Assembly: GCF_013033965.1 (NCBI RefSeq)
Contig: NZ_WQFE01000001.1
Location: 248,001 to 312,000 of the forward strand
DNA: 64,000 bases
Origin: Ruegeria atlantica
GTDB taxonomy: Bacteria > Pseudomonadota > Alphaproteobacteria > Rhodobacterales > Rhodobacteraceae
Direction of reading: 5' to 3'
In this document: piece by piece, positions 37,423 through 46,333 of the stretch
Numbering within the stretch: the stretch's first letter is position 1
How the letters are laid out: every line of letters begins with the position of its first letter
Notes under the pieces: model-generated
What the model was told of the DNA's origin: nothing
Databases searched by the model: none
The model's input: only the letters and a program-made list of their open reading frames with translations
Program-made: the position numbers and the translations under genes

Positions 37423-39084
37423 ATGACGAATAACTCTGCCGATGCCATCGTCGTGGGGGCTGGGCTGGCCGGGTTGGCCGCCGCGGCCGAACTGGGCGAT
37501 CGGGGCAAAAAGGTGATCGTGGTCGATCAGGAACCCGCGCATTTCCTGGGCGGTCAGGCGTTCTGGAGCCTTGGCGGGCTCTTTATGGTCGACACGCCAG
37601 AACAGCGGCGCATGGGGATCAAGGACAGCTACGACCTAGCCCTGCGCGACTGGATGGGCAGCGCGCAGTTCGACCGCGACGAAGATGCATGGCCCCGCAA
37701 ATGGGCCGAGGCCTACGTAGAATTTGCCGCCGGCGAGATGCGCCCCTGGCTTCACGACATGGGCTTGCGCTGGTTCCCCATTGTCGGTTGGGCAGAACGC
37801 GGCGGTTCCTATGCGGATGGTCATGGCAATTCTGTGCCCCGTTTTCATATCACGTGGGGCACGGGTCCCGGTGTTCTGGAACAGTTCAAACGCCGTGTGC
37901 GCGAACATGTCAGCAACGGGTTGATCGAGTTGAAATTCCGCCATCAGGTCAGCCACATCATCATGCAGAACGGAGCCGCCAAGGGCGTTTCGGGCGAGGT
38001 TCTGGCCGATGATACCGCACCCCACGGTGCCAAGACCAACCGCGATGAGGTCGGAGAGTTCGAATTTTATGCGCCGGCTGTCATCGTCACCTCGGGCGGT
38101 ATCGGAGGCAACTTCGAAATGGTGCGCAAAAGCTGGCCGCGTGACCGTCTGGGCGAACCGCCCAAGGACATGGTTGCGGGTGTGCCATTCCATGTCGATG
38201 GGCGCATGATCGGTATCAGCGAAAAGGCAGGCGGTCACGTCATCAACGGAGACCGGATGTGGCACTACACCGAAGGCGTGCGCAACTGGAACCCGATCTG
38301 GCCATCGCATGGGATTCGCATTCTGCCTGGCCCAAGCTCAATGTGGTTCGACGCCGAAGGAAATCGGCTGAAGCCGCCTTGCCTGCCCGGCTTTGATACA
38401 TTGAGCACGCTAAAAGAAATTCTGAAGACCGGCCACGAATACAGCTGGTTTGTTCTGACCCAAAAGGTGATCAAAAAGGAATTCGCCCTATCCGGGTCCG
38501 AACAAAATCCCGACATGACCGATGGTGGTTGGAAAGAGGTTTTGTTCCAACGCATTCTGACAGGGTCCAAAGCCACGGCCCCGGTCGAGGCGTTCAAAGA
38601 ACACGGAGAGGATTTTGTCGTTGCCAATACCTTGACCGAACTGGTGAACGGCATGAACCATCTGGGCGGAGGCTTGATTGATGAGACCCACCTACGCGCC
38701 CAGATCGAGGCGCGGGATTCGCAGGTCGACAACCCGTTCACCAAAGACGCACAAATGGCCGCCATTCTGGCCGCGCGCAACTATCGCGGTGACAAACTGA
38801 TCCGTACCGCCAAGCCGCACAAGTTCCTGGACCCGGCCAATGGTCCGCTGATCGCAGTGAAACTGCATGTGCTGACCCGCAAAACACTGGGCGGGCTCCA
38901 GACCAATCTGGACAGCCAGATGGTTGGCGCAGACGGTCAGGTCATTCCCGGCCTGTTCGCAGCCGGAGAGGTCGCGGGCTTCGGCGGCGGTGGCTATCAC
39001 GGCTACAACGCGCTTGAAGGTTCATTCCTGGGCGGCTGCATATTCTCAGGTCGCAATGCAGGGCGGTCAAGGGCCGTCGCATGA
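37423..39084 (+). CDS. FAD-binding dehydrogenase (KsdD/fumarate-reductase-like flavoprotein)
   Basis: 553 residues. N-terminal VVGAGLAGLAAAAELGDRGKKVIVVDQE binds FAD. The conserved GGxGGN-type motif appears as TSGGIGGNFEMVR, and the C-terminal GLFAAGEVAGFGGGGYHGYNALEGSFLGGCIFSGR is typical of the FAD_binding_2 family (3-ketosteroid dehydrogenase or fumarate-reductase-like). The N-terminus lacks a signal. AAAGGA precedes the start. Probably cotranscribed with the BASS carrier, hinting that it oxidises an imported organic acid. Confidence 0.87.
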   Translation: MTNNSADAIVVGAGLAGLAAAAELGDRGKKVIVVDQEPAHFLGGQAFWSLGGLFMVDTPEQRRMGIKDSYDLALRDWMGSAQFDRDEDAWPRKWAEAYVEFAAGEMRPWLHDMGLRWFPIVGWAERGGSYADGHGNSVPRFHITWGTGPGVLEQFKRRVREHVSNGLIELKFRHQVSHIIMQNGAAKGVSGEVLADDTAPHGAKTNRDEVGEFEFYAPAVIVTSGGIGGNFEMVRKSWPRDRLGEPPKDMVAGVPFHVDGRMIGISEKAGGHVINGDRMWHYTEGVRNWNPIWPSHGIRILPGPSSMWFDAEGNRLKPPCLPGFDTLSTLKEILKTGHEYSWFVLTQKVIKKEFALSGSEQNPDMTDGGWKEVLFQRILTGSKATAPVEAFKEHGEDFVVANTLTELVNGMNHLGGGLIDETHLRAQIEARDSQVDNPFTKDAQMAAILAARNYRGDKLIRTAKPHKFLDPANGPLIAVKLHVLTRKTLGGLQTNLDSQMVGADGQVIPGLFAAGEVAGFGGGGYHGYNALEGSFLGGCIFSGRNAGRSRAVA

Positions 39085-39098
39085 CGACCCGTTAACCT

Positions 39099-39839
39099 CT
39101 ACTGTTCCCGGGCAAACTGCACGACAGATTGCCCGGAGCTGTCCAGCAGGACCAGCGTATCCCCTTTGAACACATAGGCAGACACACCCTGAAGGGCCTT
39201 GAAGAACTGCCTCTCAACCTCATCCAAAGGCGGCGGGCATGCCATCAGCGTCGCGGCCATGTTGTCTGGGAACTCTATGTTCGTTCCGACAATCTTCGCC
39301 TGACCGGAAAACCGGTTGCACCCCCCGGTTCCGGAAAAAGCACCGTCCTGTGCGAATGACAAGGCGGGGCGACGTTCGGTCTCCAACGGGACACCATGCA
39401 AACCTGTAGCAATCCAGTTGGTGCCTTCCAAAGTGGCTGCGCCTGGCGCTTGGACCTTAACCAGTATTAGGTCCGTGGCGTTCCCGGCACCGTTTGTCAG
39501 AACCGGGTAAGCAGTGTCTGTGATATAGAGCAACCTGTCGCCCTGAAAGACCGAACCACGAACCACATAGCGCATCCCATCCTGTATCAGTGCATCGTCA
39601 TAGCTCAGTTCGAATTGCGCGGGTACGCCGGTCAGCGCGTAACGTTTGGCGGACAAGGTCACCGAAGGCACATCAGCACGCGAGACGTCTTGCAATTGCA
39701 CAAACAGGGTCGCATCGGGTGGCACGGCGATACGCTCGCGATATGTGGCTGTGCCTTCGATCGTTCCGCCGACGGCAGCGCTGCTCAGCATGGCTGAGGT
39801 GGCTGCGACCGCAATCGCAGTATATCCGGTTTTGAGCAT
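39099..39839 (-). CDS. YbaY-META two-domain envelope protein
   Basis: 246 residues with a signal peptide of about 24 residues (no lipobox Cys). The first half (27-130) is a YbaY-like beta-domain (IEGTATYRERIAVPPDATLFVQLQDVSRAD). The second half (about 138-245) is a META/HslJ domain: LEGTNWIATGL, FSGTGGCNRFSG, ATLMACPPPLDEVERQFF. Such proteins are periplasmic and linked to envelope stress. AAGGAG precedes the start. It is convergent with the flavoprotein gene. Confidence 0.87.
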   Translation of the reverse strand: MLKTGYTAIAVAATSAMLSSAAVGGTIEGTATYRERIAVPPDATLFVQLQDVSRADVPSVTLSAKRYALTGVPAQFELSYDDALIQDGMRYVVRGSVFQGDRLLYITDTAYPVLTNGAGNATDLILVKVQAPGAATLEGTNWIATGLHGVPLETERRPALSFAQDGAFSGTGGCNRFSGQAKIVGTNIEFPDNMAATLMACPPPLDEVERQFFKALQGVSAYVFKGDTLVLLDSSGQSVVQFAREQ

Positions 39840-39937
39840 GGAAGTGCTCCTTTTCGAAAAATCACTTTCTCAAAACATTGTATGAGATTATGAGTTTACA
39901 AGGACTTCCCCGGAAAACCAGCAGTTCTGCGCCGATC

Positions 39938-41716
39938 TTACAGCGGCCAGATCAGCGGGATCAGCAGCGATGCCAACAATCCGACGGTCAGGTTCAGAGG
40001 CACGCCAACCTTCAGAAAATCGGTGAACCGGTATCCACCCGGGCCGTAAACCATCATGTTGGTCTGATACCCGATCGGCGTCGCGAAAGACGCTGAGGCC
40101 GCAACCATGACCGCCACGACCAGAGGGCGCGGATCGATTCCCACCGCCTGAGCCAATCCGATGGCAATCGGTGTCACAACGACGGCCACAGCGTTATTCG
40201 ACACGAGTTCAGTCAGCACCGAGGTCAGTAGATAGACCGCCCAGATGATCAGGAATGGTGGAAGAGCACCCAGGCCAGGCGCAACGGCTTCGACAATCAA
40301 GGAAACTGCACCGGATTTATCCAATGCAGCGCCAATGGCCAGCATCGAGAAGATCAGGGCCAATAACCGCCCTTCGACAAAGGAAAACGCCTCATCCGCG
40401 TCAATGCATCGGGTAATCAAAACAACCGCAACAGCCAGAACCGAGAGCAGCAGAATGGGTGCAACGCCCAGCGCGGCCAGCGCGACGATCCCGACCAGCG
40501 CCCCGATGGCGATCGGTGCGTGGCTACGGCGAAATGCACGCGCCGAGGGCTGGGTCACATCAACCATATCCATATCAGCCGCCAGCTTCTGGATATCGGC
40601 TGGCGAGCCCTCCAAAAGCAGCGTGTCACCAACTCGAACGACCAGATCATCCAGCTGACGCCCGATATTCTGGTTCCGGCGATGAACCGCCAATACATAA
40701 ACGCCATAACGACGGCGCAAACGCATCGCGCCCAGCGTCCGCCCGACCATGCGGCAGCCCGGAGTGATCAGCACTTCGACCGTCTTGGTCTCAACCGCCG
40801 AGACCTGATCGACACGCTTGAGTTCCTTGTTGGTTTGTAAGCTCAGCAGTTCCGTCATCTCGGTTCGCAGAACCACACGGTCGCCGACCTTCAGAACGAC
40901 ACCCTTGAGGTTGCGCCGCAGCGACTCGTCTCCGCGCACAACGTCGATCAGACGCACGCCCTGACGCTTGAACAACTGCACACCGGTCACTTCGCGTCCG
41001 ATCAGGTTGCTGTCCGGTGGGATCACCGCCTCGGTAAAGAATTTCATCTTCGACCTGTCGCTAAGCATGGATGCCATGCTGTCACGCTCAGGTAGCAGGC
41101 GCGGCGCCACAAAACGCAGATAGAACATGCCGTAAATGACCAGCGCGATGCCCAGCGGCGTGACCTCAAAGATCGTAAACGGGGTCATCCCCTGCGCCCG
41201 CGCGACACCATCGACCAGCAGGTTGGTCGAGGTCCCGATCAGGGTCAGTGTGCCGCCCAGAATAGCCGCATAACTAAGCGGGATCAGCAGTTTCGAGGCC
41301 GGAACGTTCAGCGTGCGCGCGATCTGAACGAACACGGGGATCATGACGACCACTACGGGCGTATTTGAGACAACCGCCGAGGCCAAAACGACAAAAGCCA
41401 TCAGCGTTGCAATTGCGACCTTGGGATTCACCTGTGCCTGCTTTTGAGCAGTCGATGTGAATGCGTCCAACGCGCCGGTACGGACCAAAGCTCCCATGAT
41501 GATGAACATCGCAGCAATTGTCCAAGGGGCCGGGTTTGACAGGACCGCAAGCGCACTTTGGTAAGGCAGAATGCCTGTCGCCAACATCACCGCGACGCCA
41601 CCGATTGCTACAACTTCGGTCGGATAGACTTCGCGCAGGAACATGATGAACATGCCTGCAACGACCAACAGCGCCAGTATCGCGCTTCCCATTTCTGTCA
41701 GCTGAAGGAATTGCAT
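39938..41716 (-). CDS. SLC13-family permease with RCK_C domains
   Basis: 592 residues; the same architecture as the gene at 33958: membrane half, two RCK_C domains (about 210-300, 305-390), membrane half. Motifs: NTPVVVVMIPVF, GGTLTLIGTSTNLLVDG in the first half and SNNAVAVVVTPIAIGLA in the second. Divalent-anion transport is likely. The ribosome-binding site is weak. The two paralogues lie about 4 kb apart in opposite orientation with different neighbours. Confidence 0.9.
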   Translation of the reverse strand: MQFLQLTEMGSAILALLVVAGMFIMFLREVYPTEVVAIGGVAVMLATGILPYQSALAVLSNPAPWTIAAMFIIMGALVRTGALDAFTSTAQKQAQVNPKVAIATLMAFVVLASAVVSNTPVVVVMIPVFVQIARTLNVPASKLLIPLSYAAILGGTLTLIGTSTNLLVDGVARAQGMTPFTIFEVTPLGIALVIYGMFYLRFVAPRLLPERDSMASMLSDRSKMKFFTEAVIPPDSNLIGREVTGVQLFKRQGVRLIDVVRGDESLRRNLKGVVLKVGDRVVLRTEMTELLSLQTNKELKRVDQVSAVETKTVEVLITPGCRMVGRTLGAMRLRRRYGVYVLAVHRRNQNIGRQLDDLVVRVGDTLLLEGSPADIQKLAADMDMVDVTQPSARAFRRSHAPIAIGALVGIVALAALGVAPILLLSVLAVAVVLITRCIDADEAFSFVEGRLLALIFSMLAIGAALDKSGAVSLIVEAVAPGLGALPPFLIIWAVYLLTSVLTELVSNNAVAVVVTPIAIGLAQAVGIDPRPLVVAVMVAASASFATPIGYQTNMMVYGPGGYRFTDFLKVGVPLNLTVGLLASLLIPLIWPL

Positions 41717-41806
41717 TCTTGGTATTCTGTCCGAACCCTGGCCTGGCTTACGCGCCCGTCAGGCAGTTTCACGCATTGCGCGCGACAGAGCAAGCCTGAC
41801 GTGGAA

Positions 41807-42622
41807 TTATTGCGGTCCAGCCTGTTGCAACCGCCCGCCAACGCGTACCATTTGAACAGATTTTGCCTGCCCGTCGCGGTCGTCGGTTTCAACAAACACG
41901 CCGCTCAGCGTAGCCTCACCGTTGGCCGGGGTGAACCGGGCCTTGGGCATGCCTGTGATGAACCGACGCATCGGCTCAAGCTTATCCATCCCGATGACCG
42001 AGTCATAATCGCCACACATGCCAGCATCCGTCAGATAGGCCGTTCCACCTGGTAGTACCTGCGCGTCTGCGGTCGGTACGTGTGTGTGCGTGCCGACCAC
42101 AAGGCTGGCGCGTTTGTCACAATAGTGACCCATGGCCATCTTCTCGGACGTCGCTTCGCAGTGCATATCAACAATGATCGCCTGCGCCTGACCCCCGCGC
42201 GGGTGCGACCTGAGAATAGGTTCGATGGCCGAGAACGGATCATCAAATGGACGCTTCATGAAGACCTGCCCCAACACCTGAACTACCAGAATCTTGCGCC
42301 CACCCGGCGCAGTGTACAGCCGGTGCCCCCGACCCGGGGCACCCTTGGCAAAGTTCACCGGACGCACGATGCGAGGTTCATTTTCGATAAACTGGAGCAT
42401 GTCCTTCTGGTCGAACGCGTGATCGCCCAGCGTAAGGCAATCCGCGCCCGCGTCCAGCAGCAGCTTGGCGTGATCGCCCGTAAGGCCCATGCCATTCGAG
42501 GCGTTCTCGCCATTGACTACAACAAAATCCAGCCGCCACTCGTCGCGCAAACGCGGCAAATGTTGCTGAACAGCCGCGCGCCCAGCACGGCCCATGACGT
42601 CACCCAGAAACAGTATTCTCAT
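41807..42622 (-). CDS. YmdB-like metallophosphoesterase (TIGR00282 family)
   Basis: 271 residues from ATG 42622 (MRILFLGDVMGRAG). Metallophosphoesterase ligands are visible in FLGDVMG, VVNGENASNGMGL, GDHAFDQKD and GTHTHVPTAD. The family includes YmdB, a cyclic-nucleotide phosphodiesterase. AGGA precedes the start. Downstream of nothing obvious on the same strand; the next gene on that strand (cyclo-ligase) lies beyond a plus-strand lipoprotein gene. Confidence 0.9.
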   Translation of the reverse strand: MRILFLGDVMGRAGRAAVQQHLPRLRDEWRLDFVVVNGENASNGMGLTGDHAKLLLDAGADCLTLGDHAFDQKDMLQFIENEPRIVRPVNFAKGAPGRGHRLYTAPGGRKILVVQVLGQVFMKRPFDDPFSAIEPILRSHPRGGQAQAIIVDMHCEATSEKMAMGHYCDKRASLVVGTHTHVPTADAQVLPGGTAYLTDAGMCGDYDSVIGMDKLEPMRRFITGMPKARFTPANGEATLSGVFVETDDRDGQAKSVQMVRVGGRLQQAGPQ

Positions 42623-42711
42623 CCATATCGTCCTAAGTGTGGTAACAGCCAAGCACAAGTGGTTAAGCTGGCGACATAATCTGACAAAGTACTTTACCCA
42701 GGAGAATTCTC

Positions 42712-42945
42712 ATGCGCTTTGCCCTTCTGACCACTGCCAGTCTGACGATGCTTGCGGCCTGCGACCAGCCAGCTTCAACCGGGTCTTCGACCCAGTTGGC
42801 AAACCCCGCCGCAACCTTCTGCGTTGAAAGCGGCAACCGCTATGAAATTCGCGATGGTGACGAAGGCCAGACTGGTGTCTGTATCTTGCCCGATGGCAAG
42901 GAAGTCGATGCGTGGAAGTACTTCCGCGAAAACAGCCCGACCTGA
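42712..42945 (+). CDS. DUF333 small lipoprotein
   Basis: 77 residues. Lipobox LAAC (Cys17) after a short signal; mature part contains the DUF333 pattern NPAATFCVESGNRYEIRDG and CILPDGKEVDAWKYFR. AGGAG precedes the start. Outer-membrane or periplasmic lipoprotein; function unknown, sometimes labelled putative hemolysin without support. Confidence 0.88.
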   Translation: MRFALLTTASLTMLAACDQPASTGSSTQLANPAATFCVESGNRYEIRDGDEGQTGVCILPDGKEVDAWKYFRENSPT

Positions 42946-42950
42946 AGCGG

Positions 42951-43514
42951 TCAGGCCCGGAACGTCAGAACCCGGCTTTCCGTGATGACCATATCCAACG
43001 GCTGATCCGTTGGTTCCAACGGCAACCCTTCGGCCTCTTGTGCGTCAAAGGCAAATCCGATGGCCAACGTAGGGCGCTTGGCGCGCAAACCTTCCAGCGT
43101 GCGGTCGTAAAAACCGCCACCATATCCCAGCCTTCCGCCCTGCGCGTCAAAGGCGACCAGCGGCACGATCAGGATCTCGGGGTCGAAATAGTCGTCGACC
43201 TCGGGGACTTTCGCGCCGAACGGCCCGTTTTTCAGAACACCCTCAGGCGTCCAGCGCGAAAACCGCAACGCCTGTCCGGCGGCCTGAATGACTGGCACGC
43301 CGACCGGGCCATAAGCGGCCGCTTCGGACATTGCGGGCAGCGGGTCAATCTCTGTGCGGATCGGCATGTAGCCCGACATCGGCACGCCGCGATGACCCGC
43401 CAGCACTTCGGACAGTCGCCCTGCTGCACCCGGCAATCGCGCATCAAACGCGGCCTTGCGGCGTGCAAATGCCGCCTTGCGCGCGGCGGCTTTGATTTCA
43501 GTCAGATCGGTCAC
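42951..43514 (-). CDS. 5-formyltetrahydrofolate cyclo-ligase
   Basis: 187 residues. The ATP-binding loop near the C-terminus, GYGGGFYDRTL, and the earlier VPLVAFDAQGGRLG are diagnostic. It converts 5-formyl-THF to 5,10-methenyl-THF using ATP. Its start overlaps the mgtE stop by 4 bases, so the two are translationally coupled. Convergent with the DUF333 gene, six bases away. Confidence 0.93.
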   Translation of the reverse strand: MTDLTEIKAAARKAAFARRKAAFDARLPGAAGRLSEVLAGHRGVPMSGYMPIRTEIDPLPAMSEAAAYGPVGVPVIQAAGQALRFSRWTPEGVLKNGPFGAKVPEVDDYFDPEILIVPLVAFDAQGGRLGYGGGFYDRTLEGLRAKRPTLAIGFAFDAQEAEGLPLEPTDQPLDMVITESRVLTFRA

Positions 43515-44905
43515 AGAAGCACCACGCTGGCAAGCCCAAGAAAGATGAAGAACCCCATGACATCCGTTGTGGTCGTCACGAAAGTCCCAGACGCCAGCGC
43601 CGGGTCAACGCCCAGACGGTCCAGCACGACCGGTACTACCGTACCTGCAAAGCCCGCGATCACCATATTCACGACCAAGGCCGAGCCGATCACGACACCC
43701 AACAAAGGAGAATCGAACCACATCATGCCGACGGTCCCCAAAACGGTCGCAAAACACAGCCCATTGAGCATACCCACCAGCAATTCCCGCCGGATCACGC
43801 GCATAACGTTCGCGTTGGTCAGGTCGCGAGTCGCCAGCGCCCGCACGGCAACCGTCAGCGACTGCGTACCGGCGTTGCCTCCCATCGATGCCACGATCGG
43901 CATCAAGATGGCCAATGCAACCAGTTGATCAATCGCCGCTTCAAACTGGGAAATCACCAGCGAGGCACAGATCGCCGTGCACAGGTTCACCGCAAGCCAG
44001 GGTAGCCGACGCTTGCTGGTCGCGGCGACGCTATCGGACAGAGAGCTCTCTTCACCCACACCAGCCAGACGCAGGATGTCCTCTTCATGTTCTTCATCCA
44101 GAACGACCATCGCATCGTCAATGGTAATCACACCAACGAGACGCCCATCGGCATCAACCACAGGCGCAGAAATCAGGTGGTACTGGTTAAATGCATAAGC
44201 GACATCCTCTTCATCCTGATCGACCGGGATTGTATGGAATTCCTCTTCGGCGATGTCGTGCAGGGTGACCTCGCGACGCGTCGCCATAAGCTTGCCCAGT
44301 GTGACCTGAGCCACCGGCTTGAGTCGCGGATCAACCAGAACCACGTGATAGAACTGTTCCGGCAGGTCATCATTGGCGCGCATGAAGTCGATGGCCTGCC
44401 CAACTGTCCAATGCTCGGGCGCCATGACGACCTCTCGCTGCATGAGGCGACCGGCCGAGTTTTCGGGGTAGGACAGCGCCTGTTCGGCCGCGTGACGCTC
44501 AGGTTCTTCCAGAGCATCAAGGATGGCCTCTTGCTGCGGTTCTTCGAGGTCCTCCAGCAGGTCGACAACATCGTCGCTTTCCATGTCCCGCACGGCCTCG
44601 GCCAAAACGTCGGGGCGCAGGATACCAATCACCTCTTCGCGCAGCGCTTCGTCCAGTTCGGAGAGGATGTCGCCGTCGAACTCTTTGTCGTACAGACGGA
44701 TCAGGTGAACGCGTTCATGGGGGCTGATCTGCTCCAGAAGGTCAGCGATGTCCGCCGCGTGCAGAGGATCCATAAGCTCGATCAGCTTATCGCGATCGTC
44801 TACCTCGACCGCATACAAGATGTCCGCTACAGTCTTGCGGTCCAGCGCATAAACATCGTCGTCACTCGTGGACTCGGTTACGGGTTCATCAAAGCCTGTG
44901 GTCAT
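43511..44905 (-). CDS. mgtE: MgtE-type magnesium transporter
   Basis: 464 residues. N-terminal superhelical domain (about 35-145), two CBS domains (about 150-270; VVLVDPRLKPVAQV and SAPVVDADGRLVGVIT), a plug helix and five membrane helices. The pore region has PIVASMGGNAGTQS, and the last helix includes the acidic site TTTTDVMGFF, both diagnostic. Cytosolic Mg2+ binding to N and CBS domains gates the channel. GGGGG lies before the start. I see no riboswitch in the 138 bases upstream. Confidence 0.95.
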   Translation of the reverse strand: MTTGFDEPVTESTSDDDVYALDRKTVADILYAVEVDDRDKLIELMDPLHAADIADLLEQISPHERVHLIRLYDKEFDGDILSELDEALREEVIGILRPDVLAEAVRDMESDDVVDLLEDLEEPQQEAILDALEEPERHAAEQALSYPENSAGRLMQREVVMAPEHWTVGQAIDFMRANDDLPEQFYHVVLVDPRLKPVAQVTLGKLMATRREVTLHDIAEEEFHTIPVDQDEEDVAYAFNQYHLISAPVVDADGRLVGVITIDDAMVVLDEEHEEDILRLAGVGEESSLSDSVAATSKRRLPWLAVNLCTAICASLVISQFEAAIDQLVALAILMPIVASMGGNAGTQSLTVAVRALATRDLTNANVMRVIRRELLVGMLNGLCFATVLGTVGMMWFDSPLLGVVIGSALVVNMVIAGFAGTVVPVVLDRLGVDPALASGTFVTTTTDVMGFFIFLGLASVVLL

Positions 44906-45043
44906 GTTGCCCCCGTGTGTTCGCGCATTGACCCCTAATTAGAAGAAGCAGCTACCGGAAAACAATGACAATGCGCCGATTTACCGGCAAGTTTCGTCCC
45001 CTTATGCTGTTTCGTAGTCCCACACAGGCGGAGATAAACAGAA

Positions 45044-46333
45044 ATGGCGCATAAAACGCTGCTGAAAGGGCGTGTCCTCAGCTTCAACGGATCACCATTC
45101 GAAGGTGAACCGATAGAGGCGGTGACGATCAGCGAAGCGGTCCTTGTTGAAGACGGCCGCATTTCTGCAGTTGGCGATGCTGACAGCCTGCTCGCCGCGC
45201 AACCGGAGGTCGAGGTTGTAAACCACGGTCAGCACGTGATCATGGCCGGTTTTGTGGATGCCCATGTCCACTACCCGCAAACCGCCATGATTGCCAGTTG
45301 GGGCAAACGCCTGATCGACTGGCTGAATACCTATACTTTCCCCGAGGAAATGAAGTTTGGGAATCCCGAATACGCAGCCGAGATCGCCAACCGTTACCTT
45401 GATCTGACAGCCGCGCATGGGACGACAACGATGTGCAGTTTCTGCACCATCCACCCCGAAAGTGTCGATGCATTCTTCACGGCTGCACAGCAACGCGGGC
45501 AACGTGTGGTGGCGGGTAAAACCTGCATGGACCGCAATGCGCCCGAAGGACTGCGGGACACGCCGCAGACGGCCTACGACCAGTCGCAGGCCTTGCTGGA
45601 GAAATGGCACAGCGTCGACCGGATATCATACGCCATCACTCCGCGATTTTCGCCAACATCAACGCCCGAGCAGCTTGAAGCGATGGGCGCGCTATGGGCT
45701 GAACATCCGCATTGCCTGATGCAAACGCACCTGAGCGAGCAAACCGACGAAATCGCGTGGGTGCGTGAACTGTTTCCCGACGCACGGGACTATCTTGATA
45801 CCTACGAAAAGTTCGGACTGCTGGGTTCGCATGGCGTTTATGGCCATGTCATCCACCTGGAAGCGCGTGAACGCGATCGGCTGCGCGAAGTTGACGCCTC
45901 ACTGATCCATTGCCCAACCTCGAACACCTTTATCGGATCCGGCCTGTTCGACATGGACGGGTTGATGCGCGAAGGTCACCGGGTTGGACTTGCAACAGAT
46001 ACCGGCGGCGGGTCCAGCTTTTCGATGCTGCACACAATGGCCTCGGCCTATGAAATCGGACAACTGCGCGGTTCACCTTTGCACGCTGCACAACTATTGT
46101 GGCTGGGCACGGTCGGCTCGGCCCGCACGCTGCGGATGGATGATTGCATCGGCAACGTAGCACCGGGGATGGAGGCTGATCTGGTTGTTCTCGACCTGGC
46201 TTCAACCCCCGCCATCGCCCAGCGCGAGGCTTGCGCCGATGACCTGTGGGAGGCCATTTTCCCAACCATCATGATGGGCGACGACCGGGCTATTGCCGAA
46301 GTATGGATCGCCGGTCGCCGCGTGACGTCCTAG
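45044..46333 (+). CDS. guaD: Guanine deaminase
   Basis: 429 residues, amidohydrolase superfamily. Metal ligands in DAHVHYPQTAM (HxH), then CMDRNAPEGL, PRFSPTSTPEQL (substrate binding), QTHLSEQ, GVYGHVIHL and ATDTGGGSSFSML; this order is specific for guanine deaminases. It converts guanine to xanthine. GGAG precedes the start. Convergent with the next deaminase; their stops interlock as CTAG. Confidence 0.94.
   Translation: MAHKTLLKGRVLSFNGSPFEGEPIEAVTISEAVLVEDGRISAVGDADSLLAAQPEVEVVNHGQHVIMAGFVDAHVHYPQTAMIASWGKRLIDWLNTYTFPEEMKFGNPEYAAEIANRYLDLTAAHGTTTMCSFCTIHPESVDAFFTAAQQRGQRVVAGKTCMDRNAPEGLRDTPQTAYDQSQALLEKWHSVDRISYAITPRFSPTSTPEQLEAMGALWAEHPHCLMQTHLSEQTDEIAWVRELFPDARDYLDTYEKFGLLGSHGVYGHVIHLEARERDRLREVDASLIHCPTSNTFIGSGLFDMDGLMREGHRVGLATDTGGGSSFSMLHTMASAYEIGQLRGSPLHAAQLLWLGTVGSARTLRMDDCIGNVAPGMEADLVVLDLASTPAIAQREACADDLWEAIFPTIMMGDDRAIAEVWIAGRRVTS

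Noticed and set aside
44906-45043. Possible magnesium riboswitch before mgtE
   Set aside because: The 138-base gap shows no extended paired structure and must also hold the divergent guaD promoter.
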